Source: Rikenellaceae bacterium (GTDB taxonomy: Bacteria > Bacteroidota > Bacteroidia > Bacteroidales > UBA932). Taken from it: a DNA stretch of 59,313 nucleotides. Positions 35,123 to 43,853 of the stretch are shown here, one piece after another (within the stretch, counting starts at the first letter, position 1; the number at the start of each line of letters is the position of its first letter). The translations under genes and the position numbers were made by a program. The stretch lies in the NCBI GenBank assembly GCA_022777205.1, contig JALFGP010000120.1, positions 1-59,313 of the forward strand, read 5' to 3'. The notes below the pieces were generated by a model. The model saw only the letters and a list, made by a program, of their open reading frames with translations, was not told the origin of the DNA and ran no database searches.

Positions 35123-36160
35123 TTATTCTGGTTGATAAACTGATACGGCCTCCGGAGCATAGTCGCCCCACCTTTCTTCGATCTCATCCAACAAGCCGTA
35201 AATCTGCGGAATGTCGTATAATGTCACCAATTTGAGCCTTGTTTCCTTGAAGTTGGGCAGTCCCTTGAAATAGCAGGAAAAATGCCTTCGCATCTCTATA
35301 ACACCTATGTGTTCTCCCTTGAGTTCCAAAGACTTGGCCAGATGTCTGCGAGCCAAGTCCACTCTTTCTCTCACATTCATCGGCGGAAGTTTCTCCCCTG
35401 TGTCCAGATAATGCCTTATCTCCCTGAAAATCCACGGATGCCCGAAAGTTGCCCGGCCTATCATTATCCCGTCCACCCCATAGCGGTCAAAAGCATTGGC
35501 TGCATCTTCCGGAGTCCGGATGTCCCCGTTACCTATTATGGGTATATGCATACGAGGGTTCTCCTTCACCTTGCCAATCAGCGTCCAATCTGCCTCACCC
35601 TTATACATCTGGCAGCGGGTGCGTCCGTGAACGGTCAGGGCCTGAATCCCCGTATCCTGCAGACGTTCAGCAAGTTCCACTATTATTTTTGAGTCTTCGT
35701 CCCAGCCCAGGCGCGTCTTGACCGTCACAGGTTTCCCCACAGCTTCCACCACCATCCTTGTTATTTCCACCATCTTGTCCGGCTCCTTCATCATCCCGCT
35801 CCCTGCTCCCCGGCGCGCAATTTTGCTCACCGGACATCCGAAATTGATGTCAATCAGGTCAGCACCGTGAGTCTCAACCAGTTCCGTAGCCCTGTCCGCC
35901 ATTCTCGCCGCATCCACCATAGCCTCCGGAATGCTCCCGTAAATCTGAATCCCCACAGGCCCCTCATAATCGTAGGTTTTGAGTTTTTCCAAAGATTTGC
36001 GCGCGTCGCGTATGAGCCCGTCAGACGAAATGAACTCGGTATAGACCACATCCGCCCCGTATTCCTTGCAGGCCCAGCGGAAAGACGGATCGGTCACGTC
36101 CTCCATCGGAGCCAGAAACAGGGGCTTGTCCCTGAGCACTATGTTTTCGCCTATTTTCAT
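35123..36160 (-). CDS. dusB: tRNA-dihydrouridine synthase
   Basis: The 345-residue FMN enzyme has PLFLAPMEDVTDPSFR, the active-site DINFGCPVSKIARRGAGSGMM with the catalytic Cys, VTVKTRLGWDEDSK, HGRTRCQMYKG and IGNGDIRTPEDA. It reduces uridines in the tRNA D-loop. The Dus subclass (B-like) is a judgement from the N-terminal pattern. It is divergent from pfkA. Confidence 0.9.
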   Translation of the reverse strand: MKIGENIVLRDKPLFLAPMEDVTDPSFRWACKEYGADVVYTEFISSDGLIRDARKSLEKLKTYDYEGPVGIQIYGSIPEAMVDAARMADRATELVETHGADLIDINFGCPVSKIARRGAGSGMMKEPDKMVEITRMVVEAVGKPVTVKTRLGWDEDSKIIVELAERLQDTGIQALTVHGRTRCQMYKGEADWTLIGKVKENPRMHIPIIGNGDIRTPEDAANAFDRYGVDGIMIGRATFGHPWIFREIRHYLDTGEKLPPMNVRERVDLARRHLAKSLELKGEHIGVIEMRRHFSCYFKGLPNFKETRLKLVTLYDIPQIYGLLDEIEERWGDYAPEAVSVYQPE

Positions 36161-36178
36161 TAGTGTGAAAAAATCCTA

Positions 36179-36186
36179 CAAAAATA
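36179..36186 (-). promoter_or_regulatory. -7 element of dus
   Basis: On the minus strand TATTTTTG, 19 bases before the start codon; the -33 is not clear. Confidence 0.5.
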
Positions 36187-36250
36187 TAAAATATATTGAT
36201 TTTTTGCACGAAATTTGTCGCCCGAACAAAATGAATAAACAATACAACAA

Positions 36251-37237
36251 ATGGCAAGAATCAAAACAATCGGAGTGCTCACATCCGGTGGGGATGCTCC
36301 GGGAATGAATGCGGCTATAAGGGCCGTCACAAGGGCGGCAATCTATAACGGTTGGGCAGTGAAGGGAATCCTCAAAGGATATGAGGGACTTATACATAAT
36401 GAGGTTAAGGATTTCACGACCGAAAGTGTCAGCGGAACCATCAACAGGGGTGGTACCATCCTGCGCACGGCAAGGAGCAAGGAGTTTATGACAGAAGAGG
36501 GCAGGGCCAAGGCATACGAGACGATTAAGGCCAATGCAATTGATGCGCTTATCGTTATCGGAGGCAACGGTTCGCTTGCCGGGGCACAGCTCTTTGCCCA
36601 GGAATATGATATACCTGTGGTGGGGCTTCCGGGCACCATAGACAACGACCTTTATGGAACAGATACTACCATAGGCTATGACACTGCGCTCAACACCATT
36701 ATGGATTGCGTGGACAAGATCAGGGATACGGCCAACTCTCACAACCGCATCTTCTTTGTGGAGGTGATGGGACGCGATGCCGGTTTCCTGGCACAGAATG
36801 CGGCTATTGCCACGGGAGCGGAGGCGGCCATCATACCTGAGGACCGCACTGACGTGGACCAGTTGGCAACTTTCATCGGCCGCGGAGTCCGCAAGAGCAA
36901 GAACAGTTCAATCGTACTGGTGTCCGAGAGCAAGAAGGACGGTACGGGCGGAGCTCAGTATTATGCTGACCGTCTGCTCAAGGAATATCCTGAATATGAG
37001 GCCCGTGTAACCATACTCGGACATCTGCAGAGGGGAGGTAGCCCTACGGCTCAGGACCGTATTCTTTCCAGCCGTTTGGGTGTGGCGGCCATCGAGGCGC
37101 TCAAGGACGGACAGAGGAACATTATGATAGGTGTCAAGGATGACAAGATTGTCTATGTTCCTATAAATAAAGCCATCCACATCGACAAGCCTATAGACAA
37201 GGAACTCATCAACGTCCTCAACGTCCTTTCCATTTAA
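36251..37237 (+). CDS. pfkA: 6-phosphofructokinase
   Basis: The 328-residue enzyme has [21 protein letters not shown] (nucleotide site), [12 protein letters not shown], the catalytic [33 protein letters not shown] and [15 protein letters not shown]. It commits fructose-6-phosphate to glycolysis. The nucleotide loop reads GGNGS rather than GGDGS: Asn in place of the Mg-coordinating Asp, with the Gly typical of ATP users kept. Copy B of the structured repeat starts 3 bases after its stop. Confidence 0.94.
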   Translation: MARIKTIGVLTSGGDAPGMNAAIRAVTRAAIYNGWAVKGILKGYEGLIHNEVKDFTTESVSGTINRGGTILRTARSKEFMTEEGRAKAYETIKANAIDALIVIGGNGSLAGAQLFAQEYDIPVVGLPGTIDNDLYGTDTTIGYDTALNTIMDCVDKIRDTANSHNRIFFVEVMGRDAGFLAQNAAIATGAEAAIIPEDRTDVDQLATFIGRGVRKSKNSSIVLVSESKKDGTGGAQYYADRLLKEYPEYEARVTILGHLQRGGSPTAQDRILSSRLGVAAIEALKDGQRNIMIGVKDDKIVYVPINKAIHIDKPIDKELINVLNVLSI

Positions 37238-37240
37238 TTT

Positions 37241-37367
37241 GCGTAGCGCAATACGGCGCAAGCCGTAGTGGTGGAAAGGCGAAGCGATGCGAAGCCTTGG
37301 AGCCACCCGAAATGGAAAATCCATTTCGGCATGCCCCTCGGGGCTGTCGCCTCCGGCGACTGGGGGT
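37241..37367. repeat. Structured intergenic repeat, copy B
   Basis: This 127-nt copy of the module starts just after the pfkA stop. It keeps all stems of copy A; in the CCGAAATGG/CCATTTCGG hairpin the loop is AAAAT instead of CTCG. It is followed by an imperfect copy (22 of 25) of the left arm of the inverted repeat at 37562-37619, located at 37378-37402. The 37238-37704 gap holds copies B and C, the inverted repeat and the rplM promoter, and no gene. Confidence 0.8.
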
Positions 37368-37377
37368 TGGAAAATAT

Positions 37378-37402
37378 GACAAAATTTTATGTAAAAGAAG
37401 CC
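37378..37402. repeat. Arm-like sequence between copies B and C
   Basis: It matches the left arm of the perfect inverted repeat (37563-37587) at 22 of 25 positions. No inverted partner follows it here. Confidence 0.7.
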
Positions 37403-37424
37403 TTCACAGTCAATCCTCTTTCTT

Positions 37425-37552
37425 GCGCGAAGCGCAATACGGCTCAAGCCGTAGCGATGGAGAGACGGAATGTAATGGAGTCTCGGAGTCGCCCGAAATG
37501 GCTCGCCATTTCGGCATGCCCCCAGGGGCTGTCGCCTCCGGCGACTGGGGGT
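37425..37552. repeat. Structured intergenic repeat, copy C
   Basis: This 128-nt copy differs from A in the stem 37454-37466/37480-37492, where four base pairs are changed on both sides (compensatory), arguing for a conserved structure. The other hairpins are kept, including CCGAAATGG-CTCG-CCATTTCGG and GTCGCC-TCC-GGCGAC. Confidence 0.8.
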
Positions 37553-37561
37553 AGGATAATA

Positions 37562-37619
37562 TGACAAAATTTTATGCAAAAGTGGCCCGAACAGGCCACT
37601 TTTGCATAAAATTTTGTCA
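37562..37619. repeat. Perfect 26-bp inverted repeat before rplM
   Basis: The arms 37562-37587 and 37594-37619 are exact reverse complements around the loop CGAACA. The right arm contains the TTTG -33 element (37613-37616) of the ribosomal operon promoter. The left arm has an imperfect second copy at 37378-37402. Confidence 0.85.
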
Positions 37620-37643
37620 GGTAGAAATTTTTTACTACCTTTG
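37613..37643 (+). promoter_or_regulatory. Promoter of the rplM operon
   Basis: TTTG at 37613-37616, 19 bases, then TACCTTTG at 37636-37643: an exact consensus. Its -33 lies inside the inverted repeat. The leader to the rplM ATG is about 55 bases. Confidence 0.8.
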
Positions 37644-37704
37644 CACCCCCTATGTAGAATAGGCTCGCAACTAAATTATTAAGTATTAACCATTAACAAT
37701 CAAG

Positions 37705-38157
37705 ATGGACACACAAAGTTACAAAACTGTATCGCTCAAAGCTGGCGATATCAAGAAAGAGTGGTTTGTGATTGATGCTACCGACTTGGTGCTCGGCCGT
37801 CTTGCTTCCAGAGTTGCTCTTGTCCTCCGCGGCAAGAACAAACCTTCCTTCACTCCGAACCTTGACTGCGGTGACAACGTCATCATAGTCAATGCGGACA
37901 AAGTAAGGCTCACTGGCAAGAAGATGACTGACAGAGTGTATGTCCGCTACACCGGAAACCCTGGTGGACAGCGATTCACCACACCGAAGGAGATCCTCAA
38001 GAAGAGACCTACCGAGCTTGTAAGGATGGCTGTCAAGGGTATGCTCCCGAAGAATCGTCTTGGAAGCAAAATCATCAACAACCTCTACCTTTACGCAGGT
38101 CCTGAGCATCCACATCAGGCACAGAACCCAAAAGAGATTAAGTTAAACGAAATTTAA
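37705..38157 (+). CDS. rplM: 50S ribosomal protein L13
   Basis: The 150-residue protein has KEWFVIDATDLVLGRLASRVALVLRGKNK, GDNVIIVNADKVRLTGKKMTDRVYVRYTGNPGG and RLGSKIINNLYLYAGPEHPHQAQNP. It is an early-assembling 50S protein. First gene of rplM-rpsI-rpsB-tsf; the L13-S9 pair is universal. Confidence 0.97.
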   Translation: MDTQSYKTVSLKAGDIKKEWFVIDATDLVLGRLASRVALVLRGKNKPSFTPNLDCGDNVIIVNADKVRLTGKKMTDRVYVRYTGNPGGQRFTTPKEILKKRPTELVRMAVKGMLPKNRLGSKIINNLYLYAGPEHPHQAQNPKEIKLNEI

Positions 38158-38166
38158 GCAGAGTAG

Positions 38167-38556
38167 ATGAAAGCAGTTAACGCCCTTGGAAGACGTAAAT
38201 CAGCAGTTGCTCGCGTTTATGTTTCAGCAGGAAAAGGCAATATCGTTATCAACGGCCGCGAACTCGACAATTATTTCTGTGACGAGGCCCTCCGTTATAT
38301 CGTAAACCAGCCGTTTTCTGTAACAGGCACTGAAGGCCAGTACGACGTGAAGATCAATCTTTGCGGCGGCGGAATCAAAGGACAGGCTGAAGCTGCACGT
38401 CTCGGTATCGCACGCGCTCTTTGCGAAATCGACACTGAGGCTTACCGTTCAGCCCTCAAGTCTGCAGGATTCCTTACACGTGACGCCCGTGAGGTTGAGC
38501 GTAAGAAACCTGGTCAGCCTGGTGCACGTAGACGCTTCCAGTTCAGCAAACGTTAA
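38167..38556 (+). CDS. rpsI: 30S ribosomal protein S9
   Basis: The 129-residue protein begins [21 protein letters not shown] and ends with the universal [18 protein letters not shown] tail that reaches the P site. It follows rplM by 9 bases. Confidence 0.97.
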   Translation: MKAVNALGRRKSAVARVYVSAGKGNIVINGRELDNYFCDEALRYIVNQPFSVTGTEGQYDVKINLCGGGIKGQAEAARLGIARALCEIDTEAYRSALKSAGFLTRDAREVERKKPGQPGARRRFQFSKR

Positions 38557-38768
38557 TCAACTGATTTACAAACAAAAAGCACAGTCCGGTTACAAATCGC
38601 AGGACTCCGATTGGGGATGGGAATTCCCGCGGGCTGCCTGACAGATTGCCTGGCTGCGGAAATTCAGGAGACCGGCCAAGACCGCTACTCCGGAATAATG
38701 AAAAGAGTCTCCTCAGGGAAGGCAACCCGAAAGGAGAAAAGTTTAAACAAAACAAACATTTTACAACA
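38557..38768 (+). promoter_or_regulatory. Possible structured leader between rpsI and rpsB
   Basis: This 212-base gap has several potential stems: AGTCC/GGACT (38583-38587 with 38602-38606), GGGAATTCCC (38619-38628) and AGGAGAC/GTCTCCT (38666-38672 with 38707-38713). No promoter match is clear. It could be an autoregulatory S2 leader, as known for rpsB in other bacteria. Structure drawn by eye. Confidence 0.4.
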
Positions 38769-39575
38769 ATGCCAAGATCAAATTTCCAGGAATTGCTTGA
38801 TGCAGGTGTTCACTTCGGACACTTGGCGAGAAAATGGAACCCTAAGATGGCCCCTTACATCTTCGACCAGCAGAAGGGTATCCACATCATCGACCTGCAT
38901 AAAAGTATAGTAAAGATTGACGAGGCCGCAGATGTTCTCAAACAGCTTGCACGTTCAGGCCGCAAGGTCCTCTTCGTGGCAACCAAGAAGCAGGCAAAGG
39001 ACATCGTGTCAGAGAAGGCCGCTGCAGTCAATATGCCTTACGTGACTGAGCGTTGGGCTGGTGGTATGCTTACCAACTTCCCTACCATCCGCAAGGCTGT
39101 AAAGAAAATGAACACAATCGACAAGATGATCGAAGACGGAACTTTCGACACACTCGCAAAGCGTGAGCGTCTTCAGGTCACTCGTCAGAGGGCTAAGCTT
39201 GAGAAGAACCTCGGTTCCATCAAGGATCTCAGCCGTCTTCCTTCCGCACTTTTCGTAGTGGACGTACAGAAAGAGATGAATGCCGTAAAAGAGGCAAACC
39301 GTCTTAACATTCCGGTTATCGCTATGGTTGATACTTGTTGCGATCCCACTCCGATTGATTATGTGATTCCGGCTAATGACGATGCAGCAAAGTCCATCGC
39401 TTACATTATGGACGTTATGTGCGCTGCCATCAATGAAGGCTTGAGCGAGAGAAAACTCGAGAAGGAAAAGGAAGCAGAGACAGCTGAAGAAAAGCCGGTT
39501 GCAGGCAAGAAACTCCGTGCACGCAAAGGCGCGAAGGCAGAGGAGCCTGCAGCAGAAGCTCCGGCAGAGGAATAA
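38769..39575 (+). CDS. rpsB: 30S ribosomal protein S2
   Basis: The 268-residue protein starts MPRSNFQELLDAGVHFGHLARKWNPKMAPYIF, with IIDLHKSIVKIDEA, VTERWAGGMLTNFPTIRK and IPVIAMVDTCCDPTPIDYVIPANDDA. A Glu/Ala/Lys-rich C-terminal extension follows (about residues 230-268), common in Bacteroidota. I chose Met 38769; the frame extending to 38646 runs through the leader. It is followed by tsf 24 bases on. Confidence 0.96.
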   Translation: MPRSNFQELLDAGVHFGHLARKWNPKMAPYIFDQQKGIHIIDLHKSIVKIDEAADVLKQLARSGRKVLFVATKKQAKDIVSEKAAAVNMPYVTERWAGGMLTNFPTIRKAVKKMNTIDKMIEDGTFDTLAKRERLQVTRQRAKLEKNLGSIKDLSRLPSALFVVDVQKEMNAVKEANRLNIPVIAMVDTCCDPTPIDYVIPANDDAAKSIAYIMDVMCAAINEGLSERKLEKEKEAETAEEKPVAGKKLRARKGAKAEEPAAEAPAEE

Positions 39576-39599
39576 TTAACGAATAAATTCGCTTACACA

Positions 39600-40436
39600 A
39601 TGGAAATCAAAGCAGCTGACGTAATGAAATTGCGTCAAATGACAGGAGCAGGTATGATGGACTGCAAGAAGGCTCTCATCGAGGCTGAAGGCGACTACAA
39701 TCGCGCACAGGAAATCATCCGCGAAAAAGGCAAACTTGTTGCAGCAAAACGCGCAGACAGGGAGACCACCGAAGGTGCAGTGCTCGCACGCATCGACGGA
39801 CAGAAGGCTATCCTCGTATGCCTTGGCTGTGAAACCGACTTCGTTTCCAAGAATGCTGAATTCCAGGCTCTTGCAAACTCCATAGCTGATGCGGCAATTG
39901 CAGCTTACCCTGCAGACAAGGACGCTCTTATGTCCGTAGTTCTTGCAGACGGCAGAACCGTTGAGGCAGCCGTTACTGAGCAGACTGGAAAGACCGGTGA
40001 GAAGCACGTGGTTGCTTACTACTCACCAATTTCCGCAGCTTTCGCAGCTTCTTATATCCACCACAACGGCAAAGTGGCTGCTGTAGTGGGCTTCAGCAAG
40101 GAAGTGAGTGCAGATGTTGCAAGGGGAATCGCAATCCAGGTTGCGACTATGAACCCGGTTTCTGTATCCGACAAGGATTGCCCTGCTGAGGTTGTAGAGA
40201 AGGAAATCCAGATCTACAAGGAGCAGATGAAGGAAGATCCTAAGATGGCCGGTAAGCCTGAAGCTATGCTCGAGCAGATTGCAAAGGGCAAACTTGGCAA
40301 ATTCTTCAAGGAGAACACTCTTCTTGAGCAGGTTTACCAGATGGGCGACGGCAAGCAGCTCGTAAAAGAAGTGCTCGCTGCTTCCGACAAGGATGCCCAG
40401 ATCCTCGGATTCCGCAGATTCTCCCTCGCCGACTGA
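39600..40436 (+). CDS. tsf: Elongation factor Ts
   Basis: The 278-residue protein has the UBA-like start (KLRQMTGAGMMDCKKALIEAEGDYNRAQEIIREKG) and the core motif CLGCETDFVSKN. It exchanges GDP on EF-Tu. It is the last gene of the ribosomal run and is followed by a strong terminator. Confidence 0.96.
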   Translation: MEIKAADVMKLRQMTGAGMMDCKKALIEAEGDYNRAQEIIREKGKLVAAKRADRETTEGAVLARIDGQKAILVCLGCETDFVSKNAEFQALANSIADAAIAAYPADKDALMSVVLADGRTVEAAVTEQTGKTGEKHVVAYYSPISAAFAASYIHHNGKVAAVVGFSKEVSADVARGIAIQVATMNPVSVSDKDCPAEVVEKEIQIYKEQMKEDPKMAGKPEAMLEQIAKGKLGKFFKENTLLEQVYQMGDGKQLVKEVLAASDKDAQILGFRRFSLAD

Positions 40437-40457
40437 TTTTTCTGTCAGTTTACAATT

Positions 40458-40486
40458 AACCCGCAGGCTTTGGTCTGCGGGTTTTT
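40458..40486 (+). terminator. Rho-independent terminator after tsf
   Basis: AACCCGCAG / CTGCGGGTT stem (40458-40466 with 40475-40483), then T residues. Confidence 0.85.
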
Positions 40487-40501
40487 GTTTTATGCAATTC
40501 C

Positions 40502-40532
40502 TTTGTTTTTTCCTTCTATATTCATATCTTTG
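40502..40532 (+). promoter_or_regulatory. Promoter of the NfeD/SPFH pair
   Basis: TTTG at 40502-40505, 19 bases, then TATCTTTG at 40525-40532; 25 bases before the ATG. Confidence 0.75.
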
Positions 40533-40557
40533 AGCGATTTTGTAAAATTTTCAAGAA

Positions 40558-41022
40558 ATGGACCTTTGGTTAATTTGGATGCTTGCAGCACTGCTGCTTT
40601 TTCTGATTGAAATTTTCACTCCGGGATTTGCCGTGGCCTGCCTTTCAATAGGCTGTCTTTGCAGTTGTGTCCTGGCTGCTATTGCCCCGGCGACTCTTAA
40701 CTGGCAGATTGCCATTTTTGTCGTGGCTTCATTGCTGGCCTTCCTTTTTGTGCGTCCTTTTGCACTCAAAGTTCTGTCCAAAAGGGCTGAGCGCAAGGGT
40801 CAATACAAGTCCAATATGGAAAGTCTCATAGGTCGCACAGCCACGGTCATCGAAGAAATTCCTGCCGAAGATGCAGGTCGCGTCAAGGTGGACGGGGACG
40901 AATGGCAGGCAGTGCTCTCGAGGGAAAATGACGAAATCCGCCCACGAGAAAATATTCCTGTTGGGGCCAAGGTGGTCATCGTATCTTACGACAGTATAAT
41001 TCTAACAGTTAAACCTGAATAA
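40558..41022 (+). CDS. NfeD-family membrane protein
   Basis: The 154-residue protein has two or three N-terminal TM segments (LWLIWMLAALLLFLIEIFTPG...; ILNWQIAIFVVASLLAFLFV-like region) and a C-terminal OB-fold (about 85-154: LIGRTATVIEEIP...GDEWQAVLSRENDEI.PVGAKVVIVSYDSIILTV). NfeD proteins partner with SPFH proteins in membrane quality control (established), and the next gene is an SPFH protein 4 bases away, confirming the pair. Confidence 0.9.
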   Translation: MDLWLIWMLAALLLFLIEIFTPGFAVACLSIGCLCSCVLAAIAPATLNWQIAIFVVASLLAFLFVRPFALKVLSKRAERKGQYKSNMESLIGRTATVIEEIPAEDAGRVKVDGDEWQAVLSRENDEIRPRENIPVGAKVVIVSYDSIILTVKPE

Positions 41023-41026
41023 AGTT

Positions 41027-42010
41027 ATGTCAGCCGGAACAATAGTTTTGATTGTAATTGCTGCTATCGTAGTAATTTACATCATTCGCGGAATCAAGAT
41101 TATTCCGCAGTCGGAAACGAGGGTGGTTGAAAGGCTCGGAAAATTCGACCGTGTCCTTTCCCCTGGTATCCAGATCATCTGGCCAATCATCGACAAGGCC
41201 AAAGTCGTGACCTCCCGCAAGGTGGTGTCCTCTGCATTCGGTGGCGAGCCGATAGTAAAGATATCTTCAACCTCAGTAATTGACCTGAGAGAGCAGGTGT
41301 ATGATTTCCCGAAGCAGACCGTGATTACCAAGGACAATGTCAGCACCCAGATCAATGCCCTTCTGTATTTCCAGATTGTGGATGCGAAAAAGTCCGTCTA
41401 TGAAATCGACAATCTGCCTAACGCAATAGAGAAACTCACCCAGACCACTTTGCGTAATGTCATAGGTGAACTCGAATTGGATGAGACCCTCACCTCCCGT
41501 GACACCATCAATTCCAAGCTCCGTGCAGTCCTGGACGATGCCACCAACAAATGGGGTGTGAAAGTGAACCGTGTCGAGCTTCAGGATATCACACCTCCGG
41601 ACAGCGTGCGTGAGTCTATGGAAATGCAGATGCAGGCCGAGCGTATGAGACGTGCCGAAATCCTCCGTGCAGAAGGTGAAAAGAAATCCGCCATCCTCAA
41701 GTCTGAGGGAGACAAGGAGTCTGAAATCAACAACGCCCAGGCCGAGAAGACCGCCCAGATTCTGCGTGCAGAAGGTGAGGCCCAGGCAAAGGTGCTCCAG
41801 GCTCAGGCTGAGGCCGATGCCATCCGTCTGGTGGCCGAGGCAGTGGCTGCCGCAAAGACAGATCCTGCTGCCTATATGTTGGCTGTCAAATACATAGACA
41901 CACTCAAGGAAATGGTCAGCGGCAAGGACAACAAGACCGTTTACCTCCCTTACGAAGCATCCAATATGCTCTCTTCTTTGGGCAGTATCAAGGATATTTT
42001 CCAAAAATAA
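41027..42010 (+). CDS. SPFH/band 7 membrane protein (stomatin/QmcA-like)
   Basis: The 327-residue protein has one N-terminal TM helix (IVLIVIAAIVVIYIIRG), then a band 7 domain (IIPQSETRVVERLGKFDRVLSPGIQ..., IDLREQVYDFPKQTVITKDNVSTQ, LDETLTSRDTIN) and a long coiled coil rich in Ala/Glu (about 195-275: MQMQAERMRRAEILRAEGEK). It would form oligomeric rings around membrane partners with the NfeD protein. It converges on truA with a 1-base gap. Confidence 0.92.
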   Translation: MSAGTIVLIVIAAIVVIYIIRGIKIIPQSETRVVERLGKFDRVLSPGIQIIWPIIDKAKVVTSRKVVSSAFGGEPIVKISSTSVIDLREQVYDFPKQTVITKDNVSTQINALLYFQIVDAKKSVYEIDNLPNAIEKLTQTTLRNVIGELELDETLTSRDTINSKLRAVLDDATNKWGVKVNRVELQDITPPDSVRESMEMQMQAERMRRAEILRAEGEKKSAILKSEGDKESEINNAQAEKTAQILRAEGEAQAKVLQAQAEADAIRLVAEAVAAAKTDPAAYMLAVKYIDTLKEMVSGKDNKTVYLPYEASNMLSSLGSIKDIFQK

Positions 42011-42011
42011 C

Positions 42012-42809
42012 TTAGTAACTTACTTTGGAAAGAAACAGCGCGAAGCCGGGGACAGACTCTCCGGCTTCGCTGCGTTTGCCCCGCCGTATGATTTCCGCCA
42101 CTTCCTCCGGCTCAATCCTGCCCCGTCCCACATCCACCATAGTTCCCACGATGGCCCTTACCATATTCCGCAGAAACCTGTCTGCGCTGATGGTGAAAAC
42201 CATATAGTGCCCGTCGTCGGGATAGCCGGTCATTCCGATATGCGAAGGTGTCCATCTTTCCCAGCCGGCCTTGAGGACCGTGCATATACTGGTTTTGTTG
42301 TTCCCGCCCACTTTCTCAAAGCAGCTGAAATCGTGTTCCCCAAGGAGAAAACCGCAAGAGCGGTTCATCTTGTCCATATCCAGAGGCCAGACGCAGCGCC
42401 AGGAAAGGTTCTCTATGAAAGGGTCCTTTGCACGGTGGATGAAATAGCGGTAAGTCCTTTCCCTGGCAGAAAATCTCGCGTGGATGGGACGGGGCGTATC
42501 AGCCAGGCTTTCAAAAGATTTTTCAGGAGTTATGTCGTGGATTACTATATCTTTACGCAGGATGGCATTGATTTTGTGCAACAGGTCTGGCTTTGCCATC
42601 GGAAACGGCTCAGGCAAATCGAAGTGGCAGACATAATTCACTGCATTCACTCCGGCATCGGTCCTGCCAGCACCGACGGTTTCGACAGGGGCAGCGGCAA
42701 GTATCCCCAACGCACGTTCCAATTCGCCTTGGACGGTGCTTGCATTGCGCTGTTTCTGCCAGCCGCTGAGTTCTTTTCCGCAATATGACAAGGTGGCTAT
42801 ATATCTCAT
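42012..42809 (-). CDS. truA: tRNA pseudouridine synthase A
   Basis: The 265-residue enzyme starts MRYIATLSYCGKELSGWQKQ, has the catalytic-Asp motif GAGRTDAGVNAV, and FSARERTYRYFIH, FLRNMVRAIVGTMVDVGRGRI. It makes pseudouridine 38-40 in the anticodon arm. The Met at 42830 is a less likely start because it would precede most of the leader after the promoter at 42828-42835. Confidence 0.93.
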   Translation of the reverse strand: MRYIATLSYCGKELSGWQKQRNASTVQGELERALGILAAAPVETVGAGRTDAGVNAVNYVCHFDLPEPFPMAKPDLLHKINAILRKDIVIHDITPEKSFESLADTPRPIHARFSARERTYRYFIHRAKDPFIENLSWRCVWPLDMDKMNRSCGFLLGEHDFSCFEKVGGNNKTSICTVLKAGWERWTPSHIGMTGYPDDGHYMVFTISADRFLRNMVRAIVGTMVDVGRGRIEPEEVAEIIRRGKRSEAGESVPGFALFLSKVSY

Positions 42810-42827
42810 AGACTTCTGAATTTGGGA

Positions 42828-42835
42828 CAAAGTTA
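42828..42835 (-). promoter_or_regulatory. -7 element of truA
   Basis: On the minus strand TAACTTTG, matching TAnnTTTG, 18 bases before the chosen start; supports Met 42809. Confidence 0.6.
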
Positions 42836-42847
42836 AAAATAATTATA

Positions 42848-43840
42848 ATGGACAGTGTAAATATCAAAGAACTGAATGACCGCATCCAGAGAGAAAGTTC
42901 CTTTGTGGATATACTTTCGATGGAGATGAACAAAGTCATCGTCGGTCAGAAACAGTTGGTGGAGAACCTTCTCATCGGTCTTCTCGCCAATGGGCACATC
43001 CTTCTCGAAGGAGTTCCGGGCCTTGCCAAAACTTTGGCAATCAACACTCTCGCCTCAGCGGTGGGCGGCAAATTCAGCCGTATCCAGTTTACCCCTGACT
43101 TGCTTCCTGCCGATGTACTCGGTACTATGATCTATTCCCAGAAATCCGAGCAGTTCCAGATCCGCAAGGGTCCGGTCTTCGCCAATTTCGTGCTTGCGGA
43201 TGAGATCAACCGTTCTCCGGCCAAGGTGCAGTCAGCCTTGCTTGAGGCCATGCAGGAAAGACAGGTGACCATAGGTGACGAGACTTTCCGTCTTCCGGAG
43301 CCTTTCCTTGTGATGGCAACCCAGAACCCTATTGAGCAGGAGGGTACCTATCCTCTCCCTGAGGCCCAGCTGGACCGTTTTATGCTCAAGGTTGTGGTGA
43401 CCTATCCGAAGAAGGAGGAGGAAAAGCTGATTCTCCGTATGAACAATTCCGGGGAGTTCCCGAAAGCCTCCCAGGTGCTCAAGCCTGAGGATATCATAAG
43501 GGCCCGCGAGATTGTGCGTGAGGTCTATATGGATGAGAAAATCGAGCGTTATATCGTGGACCTCGTCTATGCCACCAGGACACCTGCAGAATATGGACTT
43601 GCTGACCTCTCCGGCCTGATTGCATACGGTGCATCTCCTCGTGCCAGCATCTCCCTCGCAGCTGCAGCAAAGGCCTATGCTTTCATCAAGAGACGCGGCT
43701 ATGTGATTCCGGAGGACGTGAGGGCGGTCTGCCACGAAGTTCTCCGTCACAGGATAGGGCTGACCTACGAGGCTGAGGCGGAAAATGTCACCACTGATGC
43801 CATTATCGACAAGATTGTGAACTTTGTGGAAGTTCCTTAG
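42848..43840 (+). CDS. MoxR-family AAA+ ATPase
   Basis: The 330-residue ATPase has Walker A EGVPGLAKT, Walker B FVLADEINRSPAKVQSALLEAMQE, sensor-1 ATQNPIEQEGTYPLPEAQLDRF and a C-terminal lid (HRIGLTYEAEAE). MoxR proteins act as chaperones with VWA partners; here it opens the Bat (Bacteroides aerotolerance-type) operon with the DUF58, BatA, BatB, BatC and BatD/E genes. Confidence 0.94.
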   Translation: MDSVNIKELNDRIQRESSFVDILSMEMNKVIVGQKQLVENLLIGLLANGHILLEGVPGLAKTLAINTLASAVGGKFSRIQFTPDLLPADVLGTMIYSQKSEQFQIRKGPVFANFVLADEINRSPAKVQSALLEAMQERQVTIGDETFRLPEPFLVMATQNPIEQEGTYPLPEAQLDRFMLKVVVTYPKKEEEKLILRMNNSGEFPKASQVLKPEDIIRAREIVREVYMDEKIERYIVDLVYATRTPAEYGLADLSGLIAYGASPRASISLAAAAKAYAFIKRRGYVIPEDVRAVCHEVLRHRIGLTYEAEAENVTTDAIIDKIVNFVEVP

Positions 43841-43853
43841 TAGATTTTGTGCA

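Noticed and set aside
36908..37579. A 223-codon minus-strand frame spanning repeats B and C
   Set aside because: It is made from the structured repeats and antisense pfkA; repeated GLSRIALRAR-type peptides only reflect repeat copies.
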